DNA of 64,000 nucleotides, from assembly GCF_003944765.1 (NCBI RefSeq), contig NZ_RWIU01000008.1, forward strand, positions 124,001 through 188,000. The letters are read 5' to 3'. The stretch comes from Hymenobacter perfusus (lineage in GTDB: Bacteria > Bacteroidota > Bacteroidia > Cytophagales > Hymenobacteraceae). The notes under the pieces were generated by a model, which was not told the DNA's origin, did no database searches, and saw nothing but the letters and a program-made list of their open reading frames with translations. Below, one piece after another: positions 51,679 to 61,805 of this stretch (position 1 is the first letter of the stretch; every line of letters begins with the position of its first letter). The position numbers were made by a program, and so were the translations under genes.

Positions 51679-51821
51679 TCAAGCATAAATCCTGATCCGG
51701 CGTGTAATCGTTCCGACAAAGCCAAAGCCGAGATGACCACACCTTCCGGCAGCTGCTGAAGCGCGTGCGCCGCGAACGAAAAGCCGACCAAGCGTAGGAA
51801 GCATAACCGGCTGGAAATAGA

Positions 51822-51851
51822 ACAGGGCACCCAACGGGTGCCCTGTTTTTG
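51822..51851 (+). terminator. Terminator of the AraC/cupin unit
   Basis: An 11-bp stem with a 3-nt loop (51822-51832 with 51836-51846) is followed by TTTT. It lies about 140 bp past the cupin stop. A fragment of coding-like sequence (DHTFRQLLKRVRRERKADQA, then stop) lies between, at 51737-51797. Confidence 0.8.
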
Positions 51852-51852
51852 T

Positions 51853-51895
51853 TGGTTTGGTACGAGTTAAGCAAAGCTTAACTCGTACCAAACCA
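51853..51895. repeat. Perfect 43-bp inverted repeat at the edge of the AT-rich island
   Basis: Two 20-bp arms (51853-51872 and 51876-51895) pair perfectly around 3 nt. It follows the cupin terminator directly and precedes the AT-rich pseudogene, between convergent genes. Confidence 0.85.
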
Positions 51896-51943
51896 TGCTA
51901 TGAGGCGAAGGTTTAGTTGATAGTAAATGTTTTTATAATATAT

Positions 51944-54236
51944 TTAATTATTTAAACTATTAAACATGTACTCTATAAAGCTGTCACTAGATTCTAAATT
52001 GTCTGCACCTTTATTGAAGGCTGAATTATCAAGAAAATCATCATTATCATACGTTAATCGATGATCTTCAAGTTTATCCATGAACTTTTCGATTTTATTG
52101 GATGAGTGATTGTTAGTATTATTTATAGTTGTATTGAATTTTTCAATTATTTCTTCAACTTCATCCGGATGAGTATTGAGCATATATTCGTCAATAATTT
52201 CTTCGATCCAAGATATAATGTCATTATTATTGATTGCATTAATAAATTCTGGTAAATATATTTTCGAAATATCTAAAAATCATTTACTTCATCGATATAA
52301 GATAAATTTCTTGCTAATTCTGTAATAATTGATTCTTTTTCTAAAAATATTTGTTCTTTAAATTTATTGTGGATTAATGATAGGTATTTATAATTTTTTA
52401 ATGTTATTGAATGTGTGTTATTGACTATTATTTTAAGTTCTTCGAGTATAAAACTGTTTGCTTCTTCGTATTTTTCTATTGGATAATGTGAAATAATTTG
52501 ATTTAACATTTGTAATTTATCATATTCTAATAGCGTCCATCGAAAAGATTTTATACCTGTGTAATGTACTTTATATAATGATGAAATTATAGGTTCGTGA
52601 AACTTCTTTGTTATAATATTTAATCTATCTTTATTTTGTTCCTGGCTTATTTGAATTGTATTGACTTTATTTGAATTGTTTGAATCATGATTGTAAATAA
52701 AAATATAGAACAATTGGTTGAAATACGTAAATGAATTGATCAATGCGGAAATTGTATATTCATGGTCGCTTAAATATTTAATTAAAAAATCCTGAACTGA
52801 TGGATTTTGATATTCAATTGCCTGGTTACCTGAATTGTCGGTATTGGTGATTATAAAAGTATTTTCTAATTCTTTTATGGATTTTTTAAGTTAATAGAAT
52901 TGTATGTGTGATTGTTAGTGTTTTGATTGTATTTAGAATACTCGTTAGTCGCTCTTTCTAAATGATTTATAAATATTGGGGTTCCTGTTGACATCAATAC
53001 AGCAAGTACTGCTTTAGATAATTCGGATATCTGGTTTTCATAGACATGTTCCCAAATGCTTTCGGGATAGTCCAAGAATTCTATAAATTTCTTTGCAAAC
53101 TCATCTACTTTTATTGTTGCCCATCTGTTGTTGCTAGTTATGGCTTCAATAACCCTCGGGTTATAATTTTTATGATTTATAATTCTTAAATAGTTGTTAT
53201 TTTTTAATATATTATCTATATATGGTGAGGGTAGATTTGAAAAAAAAATATGATTGTATAATATTTTTGCTCTTATAGATTTAGTGTACTGTGACAAATC
53301 TATTATGCATTTGGCTATTTGTATTTGATGAGAGTCAATGGTTTCAAATTTTTGTTTCGCTTGATTCAAAATATATTATCTTGTAGTTAATATTAATATC
53401 TTATTTTTTGATTTGTTAATTCTATTTATAAATGATATAATATTTTTTCCTTCATTATGATTTAAATTTTACTCCAAAAAATTACTTCCTAAAAAGTCAT
53501 CAAATAAAAAAATTTGCCGCTTGGATTCTTTGTAAGTGGATATTGCTTCGCCTATTGAGTCTGTTATATATACGAAATCTTCAAAATCGTGATTTTTTAT
53601 GTAATGGTAACAAAGCATTTTAGCTAATGTGCTTTTGCCTATCCCCGGTATACCTGAAATTACTACATATTTATTTTTATTTATAATCTTAACGGCATTT
53701 TCCAAGCTGTCGTTTGGTGCATATGTTTTTACGGTTTCTTGTATTATTTCGTTTTCAAATATACTTTGATTGTGTATTCTGCTGTATATAATATTTTCCA
53801 ATATATTCGTACTAGAAAGCCAGAGCTTGTAATGCTTTTTCTCAATTTCAGGAAACTTGCCTAGTAAATTATTAAAGTCATTTTGTCCGTAAATATCATT
53901 GGTATTAAGTATGTAAGGATTGAATAAATTACATATCTCGTCTTTGTTGCTAGGCGAAAGTTCAATAGATGTACGGATTATATAACGGCTTGGATTAATT
54001 TTAATAACCTTTTTGAGCTCTTTTTTAAGCGTAGATATAAGAGCTCTGTAATCGTAATATCGTTTACATTGTACTATAATAGAATGATTTTTGGTTTTCA
54101 GATGGCGTAGATCAATGCCACCGTCTTTTCCAGGTTTGAAGCTTTCAAAAGTTAATCCGGATTCCTGCTGAAGTAAGTCTCTCGAGAGATCTTCATAATC
54201 AAGAGGCGAGAGATTTTTAAAATCGTAGTGTGGCAT
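51944..54236 (-). pseudogene. Broken Mrr-like endonuclease-nSTAND3 NTPase (decayed defence gene)
   Basis: One coding line of ~764 codons runs from ATG 54236 to TAA 51944 but is broken four times. Stops interrupt the frame at 53469-53471 (after GSNFLE) and 53376-53378 (after ILTTR). Frameshifts lie in the T run at 52882-52887 (before KKSIKELENTFI) and in the A run at 52275-52279 (before DFLDISKIYLPEF). The N-terminus is an Mrr-like nuclease: LDYEDLSRDLLQQESG, GKDGGIDLRHL, IIVQCKRYYDY. Next is an nSTAND3-type P-loop: VVISGIPGIGKSTLAK with Walker B IFLFDDFLG. The rest matches the family's NPSVQDFLIKYL helix and its C-terminal helical region. A defence role is known for related STAND proteins. 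Confidence 0.8.
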
Positions 54237-54251
54237 GCTTTAAGTATAAAA

Positions 54252-54290
54252 AAAACGGTGTAGTCACTAATCTGACTACACCGTTTTAAA
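54252..54290 (-). terminator. Terminator of icd
   Basis: A perfect 15-bp stem (54252-54266 with 54273-54287) with A and T flanks lies about 17 bp past the icd stop at 54307. Confidence 0.85.
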
Positions 54291-54306
54291 GTAATGAAAT
54301 AGGCTA

Positions 54307-55569
54307 CTACATCCGGTTGATAATCTCGTCGCCGAACTCGGAGCATTTCAGGAGGGTGGCGCCTTCCATCAGGCGTTCGAAGTCGTAGGTGACGCGCTTG
54401 GCGGCAATGGCGGCTTCGAGGCCTTTGTAAATGAGGTCGGCGGCTTCCTGCCAGCCCAGGTGCTCCAGCATGAGGGCCCCGGAGAGGATAACCGAGCCGG
54501 GGTTCACCTTGTCCTGGTTGGCGTACTTGGGCGCGGTGCCGTGGGTAGCCTCAAAAATGGCGTGGCCGGTGAGGTAGTTGATGTTGGCCCCGGGCGCAAT
54601 GCCGATACCGCCCACAATGGCGGCCAGCGCGTCGGAGATGTAGTCGCCGTTCAGGTTCAGGGTAGCTACCACCGAGTAGTCGGCGGGGCGGAGCAGGATC
54701 TGCTGCAGGAAGGCGTCGGCAATGCTGTCCTTGATGAGAATTTTGCCGCCGTCGAGGGCTGCCTTCTGCTGGGCGTCGGCCACTTCCTGGCCCTGCTTGG
54801 CCAGCACCTTGTCGTACTGGGCCCAGGTGTACACCTTGTCGCCAAACTCCTTCTCGGCCAGCTCGTAGCCCCAGGTTTTGAACGCGCCTTCGGTGAACTT
54901 CATGATGTTGCCCTTGTGCACGATGGTCACCGAGGGCTTTTTGTGCTCGATGGCGTACTGGATGGCGGCGCGCACGAGGCGCTCGGTGCCTTCCTTGCTC
55001 ACGGGCTTGATGCCGAACGAGGAGGTTTCGGGGAAGCGGATTTTCTTCACGCCCATCTCATCCTGCAGGAATTCCAGCATTTTCTGGGCCTGCGGGGTGC
55101 CGTTCATGTACTCGATGCCGGCGTAGATGTCCTCCGTGTTTTCGCGGAAGATGACCATGTCGGTCAGCTCGGGGTGTTTCACGGGCGAGGGCACGCCGTC
55201 GAACCAGCGCACGGGGCGCACGCAGGCGTACAGATCCAGCTCCTGGCGCAAAGCCACGTTGAGGCTGCGGATACCGCCACCTACGGGGGTAGTCAGGGGG
55301 CCTTTGATGCCCACGAGGTAGTCGCGGAAGGCATCCAGGGTTTCATTGGGCAGCCAGTTGCCGGATTGCTTGAACGATTTCTCGCCGGCCATTACCTCTT
55401 TCCACACCAGCTTGCGCGAGCCGCCGTAGGCTTTCTCTACTGCCGCGTTGAACACGCGCACGGAAGCCGCCCAAATATCCGGACCCGTACCGTCGCCTTC
55501 AATGAACGGGATGATGGGTTGATCGGGCACATTCAGCTTGCCGTTCTTGATGGTGATTTTCTCTGCCAT
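54307..55569 (-). CDS. icd: NADP-dependent isocitrate dehydrogenase
   Basis: The 420-aa product matches E. coli-type Icd. It has IEGDGTGPDIW at the start, the regulatory serine motif GGGIRSLNVALRQELDLY (Ser102 here), RENTEDIYAGIEY, HKGNIMKFTEGAF, and AIFEATHGTAPKYA with NADP contacts. It oxidises isocitrate to 2-oxoglutarate in the TCA cycle. Regulation by AceK-type phosphorylation is known in enterics; AceK is not seen here. It is followed by its terminator and preceded by a REP-like hairpin. Confidence 0.96.
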   Translation of the reverse strand: MAEKITIKNGKLNVPDQPIIPFIEGDGTGPDIWAASVRVFNAAVEKAYGGSRKLVWKEVMAGEKSFKQSGNWLPNETLDAFRDYLVGIKGPLTTPVGGGIRSLNVALRQELDLYACVRPVRWFDGVPSPVKHPELTDMVIFRENTEDIYAGIEYMNGTPQAQKMLEFLQDEMGVKKIRFPETSSFGIKPVSKEGTERLVRAAIQYAIEHKKPSVTIVHKGNIMKFTEGAFKTWGYELAEKEFGDKVYTWAQYDKVLAKQGQEVADAQQKAALDGGKILIKDSIADAFLQQILLRPADYSVVATLNLNGDYISDALAAIVGGIGIAPGANINYLTGHAIFEATHGTAPKYANQDKVNPGSVILSGALMLEHLGWQEAADLIYKGLEAAIAAKRVTYDFERLMEGATLLKCSEFGDEIINRM

Positions 55570-55633
55570 TGTTGAAAAGGTACTTAGGTACTATAGGGGT
55601 TGTAGTTGAGTGGTTCGGAAACGCGCAGATGGC

Positions 55634-55750
55634 ACGTCATGCTGAGCGAAGCGGAGCATAGTCGAAGCATCTCTACCTCTGGCTAACTCAATCGGGGCAA
55701 CGAAGCGGTAGAGATGCTTCGACTACGCTCCGCTTCGCTCAGCATGACGT
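55634..55750. repeat. REP/MITE-like hairpin (family A variant)
   Basis: Two 44-bp arms (55634-55677 and 55707-55750) pair with one mismatch around a 29-nt loop. The arm begins ACGTCATGCTGAGCGAAGCG, clearly related to the hairpin at 45019. It lies between icd and the M16 peptidase gene, both on the minus strand. Confidence 0.88.
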
Positions 55751-55771
55751 TCTGTTGCCGTTCTGGCGTTT

Positions 55772-58700
55772 CTAATACCCGAAAATCTCTTTCAGGGTAA
55801 GTTGCTGGACCTGGCCGTACTTGGCCAGCTCCTTAAAATTGAGGCGGTCTTTGCTGCCGATGACCAGGATGGTCTGGGGCTGGCCTTTCACGCGCGCCTG
55901 CTGGAATTTGAGCAGGTCCTGGAAGCTCATGTTGGGCGTCTGCTCGTACACGTCGCGGCGCAGGTCGTAGTCGAGGCCCAGGCGCTTGGCCCGCTCGTAG
56001 CTGAAGAGCACGTCCGACTTGGTGATGCGCTCCGTGGCAATGCTGTTGCGGATGGCGTCCTTGGCGATTTGCAGGTTGGCCTCGGCGGCGGGCATATCGT
56101 TGAGCAGGGTGTTCATGCCGGCCATGGCCTCGGGCAGCTTGTCGCTCTGGGTGCCGATGTAGCTGAGGTTGTAGGAGCTGCGGCCGGCCTTATCGGCGGA
56201 GGCGAAGCGCGAGGAAGCCGAGTAGGCCAGGGCCTTCGACTCGCGCAGCTCCTGAAACACGATGCTGCCCATGCTGCCCCCGAAGTACTCGTTGTAGAGG
56301 CTGGTGGTGGGCACCAGGCCCTTGTCGTACACTGGTCCCTTGCTCAGGAACAGGATTTCAGCCTGCACCATGTTGTAATCCACCCAGTACACCTTGCGCT
56401 CCGTCATCGGCTGCTCCGCGAAGTCCTTGGCGGCCGGTACTGGCGTGAGGGTTGGGGGGGAGGTGTGGATATTATTGATGATATCCTCTACTCCTGGGAC
56501 TAACGCATGCGTTTGAGGGGTTTTGCTGGTGTAATCAGTTGGAATTCTTTTAAATCCACCTTCAAGTTTCCGCGGCCCATAATACAGCACCCGATGCTCA
56601 TACGTGGTCAGTTTTTTAATGAGGGCCGTGAGTTGCTCGGGCTTCAGAGCCTTCAACTCTTTCTCGCTCAGCTGCGTGGTGAAGGGGTTTTTTGCGCCGA
56701 ACTTGGCGTAGTTCACCAGGGCCTGATTCAGAATCACGCCTTTGTTGAGCTTGGCATCCTGGCGGGCTTTCAGCACACCCGCCACCATGTTCTGCAGGGC
56801 AGCGGCATCGGGCTTGGGCGCGGCCAGCAGGCCTTCGAACAGCGCCAGGGCCGGCTCGAAGTTGCTGTCGAGGCCGGAGAGGCTCACGAAGGTGCGGTCC
56901 TGGCCGCTGCTTACGGCGAAGGAGCAGCCCAACTTGTAGAACTCCTGCTGGAGCTGGGCGGCGGTGTACTTGCCGGTGCCCAGGTATTGCAGGTAGTCGG
57001 TGGCGAGGCCGAGTTTGGGGTCATTGTTCGTGCCCAGATCGAGCACGTAGTACAGGTTGAAGAGGTTGTTCTCGGTGTTGTGGGTGTAGTACACCGGCAC
57101 GCCCGAGGCCAGCGTCACTTCCTGAATGTCCTTCTTGTAATCGAGGAACACCGGCTGCAGCGCGGGGGTGGGCTTGGCGGTTACCTCTTTGTAGAATTCG
57201 GAGGCCACCTCGCGGTTCACGGGCACGGGCGTAATGGCGGGCTTCACCACCTTCACCTTGTTGGGGTCCTGACCGGTGCGCTTGTACACCAGCGCGTAGC
57301 CGGGGCCGTAGTACTGGTTGGCCACGCGCATCACTTCCTCCTTGGTGATGGTGCCGAAGTCGTCCGTCTGCTTGAGGTAGTCCTTCCAGTCCTCGCGGGC
57401 CACGAAGGCGGCCACGAAAGCGCCGGCGCGGGCCTCGTTGCTCTCGTAGCTCTTGGTACGCTGGAGCTGCTCGTTGTTGATGATGGCCGGAATCAGCCAC
57501 TCCGGGAAGTCGCCCTTTTTGACTTTGGTCAGCTCGGCCAGCAGCAGGTCGTGCACCTGCTCCAGCTTCTGGCCCTGGCGAGGCGTGGCGTAGAGGATGT
57601 GCGAGGAGTAGTCGTTGTTGATGTCGGTGAACGAGGCGGCGCTCAGCACGGCCTGCTTCTGGTTCAGGTCGAGGTCAATCAGTCCGGCCTGGCCGTTGCT
57701 CAGGATTTTATCAATCATGCGCAGCACTAGCGCGTCGCGGGTGGCGGTGCCGGGCAGGCGGAAGCCGAGCATCACGTTTTCGGCGTCAGGGCCCAGCACC
57801 TGCTTCACGATGGGCGCGGTAATGGGGGCTTCCTGGGCGGCCACAAAGGCATCCACCGGCTTGCTCTGCAGCTTGCCGAAGTACTGGTCAATCACGCGGA
57901 TGGTCTGGTCGTAGTCCAGGTCGCCCGAGAGGCACAGGGCCACGTTATTCGGCACGTAATACTTCTCAAAATACCGCTTAATCTCCGTAATGGACGGGTT
58001 CTGCAGGTGGTCGATAGTCCCGATGGTGGTCTGGGTGCCGTACTCGTGCTGCTGGTAGAGGCTGGCGCTCAGGGCCTCGTATTCCTTGCGAAAGTCAGAG
58101 TCGAGGCCCCGGTTTTTCTCCTCGTACACGGCCTCTAGCTCGGTGTGGAACAGGCGCGGCACCATCTCGCCGAGGCGCTCAGCCTGCACAGCGGCCCACT
58201 TCTCCAACTGGTTACTCGGAATGTCCTCCTGGTACACCGTCTGCTCCACCGAGGTGTAGGCGTTGGAGCCCTTGGCCCCGATGGCGCCCATGACCTTGTC
58301 GTACTCATTGGCCACGGCGTACTTGGCCGCCACGCCCGAAATCGAGTCAATCTGGTGGTAGGTGCGCTTGCGGGCGGTGGGGTCGTTGCGCTGGGCGCGG
58401 TACTGCTCGTAGAGGGCCTCAATCTTGTCAAGCTCCACTTTCTCGGCGGCCCAGTTCTGGGTGCCTAGCTTCGAGGTGCCCTTGAACACCATGTGCTCCA
58501 GGTAATGCGCGAGGCCAGTGGCGGTGCTGGGGTCGTTTTTGGAGCCGGCCCGCACGGCCAGGTAGGTCTGGATGCGGGGGGCGTCCTTGTAGTCGGAGAG
58601 GTAAACGGTCAGACCGTTATCGAGGGTGTAGATGCGGGCCTTGAGCGGGTCGCCTTCCACCGTCTGGTACGTGTATTTCTTTGGCTGCGAAACGGGGCTA

Positions 58701-58813
58701 GCGGCGGTTTCCGTAGCCGGGGCGGCGGTAGTGGCCGCCGGCTTACTGGTCTGGCACTGAGTAAGACCGAGCGTCGCCAGGGCCGGAACGAGAAGCAGCA
58801 GAGGTTTTTTCAC
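55772..58813 (-). CDS. M16 zinc-metallopeptidase, double-length lipoprotein
   Basis: Start GTG 58813 (KKPLLLLVPALATLG follows) was chosen because it gives a lipoprotein signal with lipobox LTQC at residue 20; the ATG-initiated longer frame has no such signal. The 1013-aa product has the inverted zinc motif HYLEH (residues 103-107) in GLAHYLEHMVFKG, and EEKNRGLDS further on with the third ligand. A second, inactive M16 half follows after about residue 550. This is the insulysin/pitrilysin-like layout. It probably degrades small peptides in the periplasm. Long for its family group, but complete. Confidence 0.92.
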   Translation of the reverse strand: MKKPLLLLVPALATLGLTQCQTSKPAATTAAPATETAASPVSQPKKYTYQTVEGDPLKARIYTLDNGLTVYLSDYKDAPRIQTYLAVRAGSKNDPSTATGLAHYLEHMVFKGTSKLGTQNWAAEKVELDKIEALYEQYRAQRNDPTARKRTYHQIDSISGVAAKYAVANEYDKVMGAIGAKGSNAYTSVEQTVYQEDIPSNQLEKWAAVQAERLGEMVPRLFHTELEAVYEEKNRGLDSDFRKEYEALSASLYQQHEYGTQTTIGTIDHLQNPSITEIKRYFEKYYVPNNVALCLSGDLDYDQTIRVIDQYFGKLQSKPVDAFVAAQEAPITAPIVKQVLGPDAENVMLGFRLPGTATRDALVLRMIDKILSNGQAGLIDLDLNQKQAVLSAASFTDINNDYSSHILYATPRQGQKLEQVHDLLLAELTKVKKGDFPEWLIPAIINNEQLQRTKSYESNEARAGAFVAAFVAREDWKDYLKQTDDFGTITKEEVMRVANQYYGPGYALVYKRTGQDPNKVKVVKPAITPVPVNREVASEFYKEVTAKPTPALQPVFLDYKKDIQEVTLASGVPVYYTHNTENNLFNLYYVLDLGTNNDPKLGLATDYLQYLGTGKYTAAQLQQEFYKLGCSFAVSSGQDRTFVSLSGLDSNFEPALALFEGLLAAPKPDAAALQNMVAGVLKARQDAKLNKGVILNQALVNYAKFGAKNPFTTQLSEKELKALKPEQLTALIKKLTTYEHRVLYYGPRKLEGGFKRIPTDYTSKTPQTHALVPGVEDIINNIHTSPPTLTPVPAAKDFAEQPMTERKVYWVDYNMVQAEILFLSKGPVYDKGLVPTTSLYNEYFGGSMGSIVFQELRESKALAYSASSRFASADKAGRSSYNLSYIGTQSDKLPEAMAGMNTLLNDMPAAEANLQIAKDAIRNSIATERITKSDVLFSYERAKRLGLDYDLRRDVYEQTPNMSFQDLLKFQQARVKGQPQTILVIGSKDRLNFKELAKYGQVQQLTLKEIFGY

Positions 58814-58964
58814 GGGGAAGCAGGCGCGGAAAGCAGAGCGGGAAAAGGATAAGGGCCAAAGATAGGCGGCCCCCCCGGGAATAAAAAGCGCCACTTCGGC
58901 CCCTCGCCCGCAAAGTGCGAAAAAATGCTTATGACGGCTCACGGATTTCTCCGTAATCCGAGCG

Positions 58965-61109
58965 TTAATCCACGTCGAGGCCGAGCTTCTGCTTCATTTC
59001 GCTCAGCATCGGGTACTTCTCCATCAGGTAGTCCATCTTGTCGGAGGAGGTGTAGAGCTTGCGGCCGGTTTCCACGCGCTCCACTACTTCCACCGTCACG
59101 TTCAGACGCGGATAGCCGGTGCGGCGGCGCAACTCACCCAGGAACTCGGCCCGCAACTCGTTGAACAGGTCCTCCTGCACCGGGTTATCCACGCGCAGCA
59201 GAATCATGTGCTGCTCATTGGCCTGCACGGGGCGGTTGAGCAGGCTGTAGTGCATCATGCTGATGGGCTTGCGCTCCTCGGTCAGCTCCTTCCACACGCG
59301 CTGCAGTACCTCGTCGTTGATGACGGGCAGGCCGGTGGTGGGGCCGTTGGGCTCGGCGTCGGTAGCGGCTTTGCCAGCGGCGGCTTTCTGCTCCATCTGA
59401 GCCTTCATGGCGCTCAGACTGCCTAAACCGGGGAGCTTGGTGCCCAGGCCCAGCGGCTTACCGGCCGGCGGCATCCCCGGGCGGGGCGGGAGCGGAGCGG
59501 CCGTTACAGGCATCTGGCCCGGCTCGTGGCCGGCAATGCTGGGCGCCCCGATTTCTACGTGCGGCACGGTGTCGCGTAGTTGCTGGGTGGTGGGCACCTG
59601 GGTGGCCGCTTCGTCCTCGATGCTGGGCGTGTCGTGCAGCTCTTCCACGCCGCTTTCCACCGGCACAATAGGCTCAGGGTCGGCCGGGGCGTGTATGAGT
59701 GGTTGTTGGTTGCTAGTTGTTGGTTGTTGGGCCGTTGGAGCCGCGTTGTACACGGCCGGGGTTTCGGCGGTGCCGTCGGCTACGAGGCGGCCGTTGGCGG
59801 CGGGTGGCGCTGAGGCGGCTGGGGTTAGGGCTGCATCAGGGCTTTTTTTTTTCGCCTCGCCGTTGGCGGTTGGTGCGGCCACACCGCCCTGCAACTCCCG
59901 GGCAAACTGCACGGCACTGTTGAGGTAGGCCAGCTTCATGAGCATCAACTCTACGTGCAGGCGCTGGTTTTTGGCCTGCTTGAACTCCCGGTCGCAAAGG
60001 CTAACCAGGTTCAGGGCCGAGAGCAGGAAGGGCAGGGGTGCATCCTGGGCCTGTTGCACGTAGCGCGCCCGGATGTTGTCGGACACTTCCAGCAGCTGCA
60101 CCGTCACGGGGTCTTTGCACACCAGCAGGCCGCGCAGGTGCTCGGCGGCACCCACCACAAAGTTGTGCAGGTCGAAACCCTGCTGCATCACCTCGTCCAG
60201 CAAGAGCAGCGTGGCCGACAGGTTCTCGGTCAGCAGCGCATCTACCAGCCGGAAATAGTACTCGTAGTCCAGAATGTGCAGGTTCTGTACCACATCCTGG
60301 TAGCGCAGGTTGTGGCCCGAGAAGGTCACCATCTGGTCGAACATGCTCAGGGCGTCGCGCAGGCCACCGTCGGCCTTTTGAGCCAGCAGGTGCAGGGCGT
60401 CGTCTTCGGCCTGAATCTGCTCCTGGGTGGCCACGTAGCGCAGGTGGTTGCGCATGTCGTCCACCTTGATGCGGTTGAAGTCGAAAATCTGACACCGCGA
60501 CAGAATGGTGGGGATAATCTTGTGCCGCTCGGTGGTGGCCAGAATGAAGATGGCGTAGCTCGGCGGCTCCTCCAGCGTTTTCAGAAACGCGTTGAAAGCC
60601 GCATTCGAGAGCATGTGCACTTCGTCGATGATGTACACCTTGAAGCGGCCCTGCTGCGGGGCGTAGCGCACCTGCTCCACCAAGCTGCGGATGTCCTCCA
60701 CCGAGTTGTTGGAGGCCGCATCCAACTCGTGCACGTTGAACGAGGCGTTTTCCTGAAACGCCCGGCACGAAGAGCATTTGCCGCAGGCCTCTAAATCGAA
60801 GGGCGTATTATCGGGGTCCGGGGCGTTCAGCAGCGCATCGGGCACAATGTCGGGCTGGATCTGGATCAGCTCCGAAACCGGCCGGCTTTTGCGCACATGC
60901 TCCTCTACGAACTCGCAGTTGATGGTTTTGGCCAGAATCCGGGCGCAGGTGGTTTTGCCCACGCCCCGGGGGCCGCAGAACAGGAACGCCTGGGCCAGAT
61001 GCTGGCTAGCAATGGCGTTCTGCAAAGTGGTGGTAACGTGCTGCTGCCCCACCACGCTGCGAAACGTGGCCGGGCGGTACTTGCGGGCCGAAACAACGAA
61101 ATTTTCCAT
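58965..61109 (-). CDS. dnaX: DNA polymerase III subunit gamma/tau
   Basis: Start ATG 61109 (MENFVVSARKYRPATF) is the conserved family start. The 714-aa product has the clamp-loader ATPase: Walker A CGPRGVGKTTCARIL, zinc-binding cysteines in ACGKCSSCRAF, Walker B VYIIDEVHMLS, and sensor-1 FILATTERHKIIPTIL. After the AAA+ part comes an Ala/Pro-rich linker (about residues 400-560) and a C-terminal tau-like domain. It loads the beta clamp. I saw no obvious slippery frameshift site for a separate gamma, though an A/T-rich run (a stretch of T at 59843-59852, A on the coding strand) lies in the linker. Confidence 0.95.
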   Translation of the reverse strand: MENFVVSARKYRPATFRSVVGQQHVTTTLQNAIASQHLAQAFLFCGPRGVGKTTCARILAKTINCEFVEEHVRKSRPVSELIQIQPDIVPDALLNAPDPDNTPFDLEACGKCSSCRAFQENASFNVHELDAASNNSVEDIRSLVEQVRYAPQQGRFKVYIIDEVHMLSNAAFNAFLKTLEEPPSYAIFILATTERHKIIPTILSRCQIFDFNRIKVDDMRNHLRYVATQEQIQAEDDALHLLAQKADGGLRDALSMFDQMVTFSGHNLRYQDVVQNLHILDYEYYFRLVDALLTENLSATLLLLDEVMQQGFDLHNFVVGAAEHLRGLLVCKDPVTVQLLEVSDNIRARYVQQAQDAPLPFLLSALNLVSLCDREFKQAKNQRLHVELMLMKLAYLNSAVQFARELQGGVAAPTANGEAKKKSPDAALTPAASAPPAANGRLVADGTAETPAVYNAAPTAQQPTTSNQQPLIHAPADPEPIVPVESGVEELHDTPSIEDEAATQVPTTQQLRDTVPHVEIGAPSIAGHEPGQMPVTAAPLPPRPGMPPAGKPLGLGTKLPGLGSLSAMKAQMEQKAAAGKAATDAEPNGPTTGLPVINDEVLQRVWKELTEERKPISMMHYSLLNRPVQANEQHMILLRVDNPVQEDLFNELRAEFLGELRRRTGYPRLNVTVEVVERVETGRKLYTSSDKMDYLMEKYPMLSEMKQKLGLDVD

Positions 61110-61366
61110 ACGAGTCAGGGGCAAAGATACCCCGAAAAGCCGGGCTTTGGAAGGTAGCTCGACGGGTTATTGGCTCGAAAAGGCCGCCTGCTGGTCGTTT
61201 CGAACGGTAGCAGAAATCCGGATACTGTGGCCGGATTTCTCCCCGGATTCTGACTGCAGGGAGAAATGAGAAACGGGAACATTTTCGGCTGGCAGCAACG
61301 TTTTCTTCCCGATGTGCGTACATTCGCACCCCGCTGCTTCGGTGGCGGGTTTGTTCTTTCTCAATT

Positions 61367-61733
61367 GGGGCCGACCGGAATTGACAGCTTGTGCATGTCG
61401 CGAGTAAGCGTGTCGGGAGTTGGATGAATCTCCCGTAAAAAAAGCCGTCCAAACAATAACTGGCGAGTATAGCTACGCCATGGCTGCCTAGTTTAGAACT
61501 AAGCACTGTCATCGTCCCGCACCCGTATTCCTTCTCACGGGTGAGTTCGGGGCGTCGTAAGAGTTAGGATAGTGCAGGTGGCGCTGTGACGCCTGCGCGA
61601 AACTCAAACAGATAAGGGGAAATCAAGGGCCTGATGTGCGCCTGGTTTCCTTCGAAAATCCAAGCATAGATACACACGTAGAAAGCTCGACGCCTTCCTT
61701 GTCTGGACCAGGGTTCGAATCCCTGCGGCTCCA
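61367..61733 (+). ncRNA. ssrA: tmRNA
   Basis: The 5' end GGGGCCGACCGGAATTGACA and the 3' end (a T-arm with GGTTCGAATCCC, then GCGGCTCCA) form a 7-bp acceptor stem with one G-U. The tag reading frame is GGC GAG TAT AGC TAC GCC ATG GCT GCC TAG, giving GEYSYAMAA. CCA is not encoded. The length of ~367 nt and tag motif match Cytophagales tmRNAs. It releases stalled ribosomes and marks truncated proteins for proteolysis. Confidence 0.95.
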
Positions 61734-61805
61734 CTCTGTTTTAGAAGTGAGAGGATAGAAGTAAGAGCTTAGACTTCTGTTTTTTTCTCCGGCTTCTGAA
61801 CTATC

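Noticed and set aside
51690..51800. Possible transposase or gene fragment after the cupin gene
   Set aside because: About 20 codons read as a plausible C-terminus (DHTFRQLLKRVRRERKADQA) but are too short to assign.
59843..59852. Programmed frameshift site in dnaX
   Set aside because: A homopolymer run is present in the linker region, but I could not confirm a slippery site with a stimulatory structure and early stop as in E. coli.
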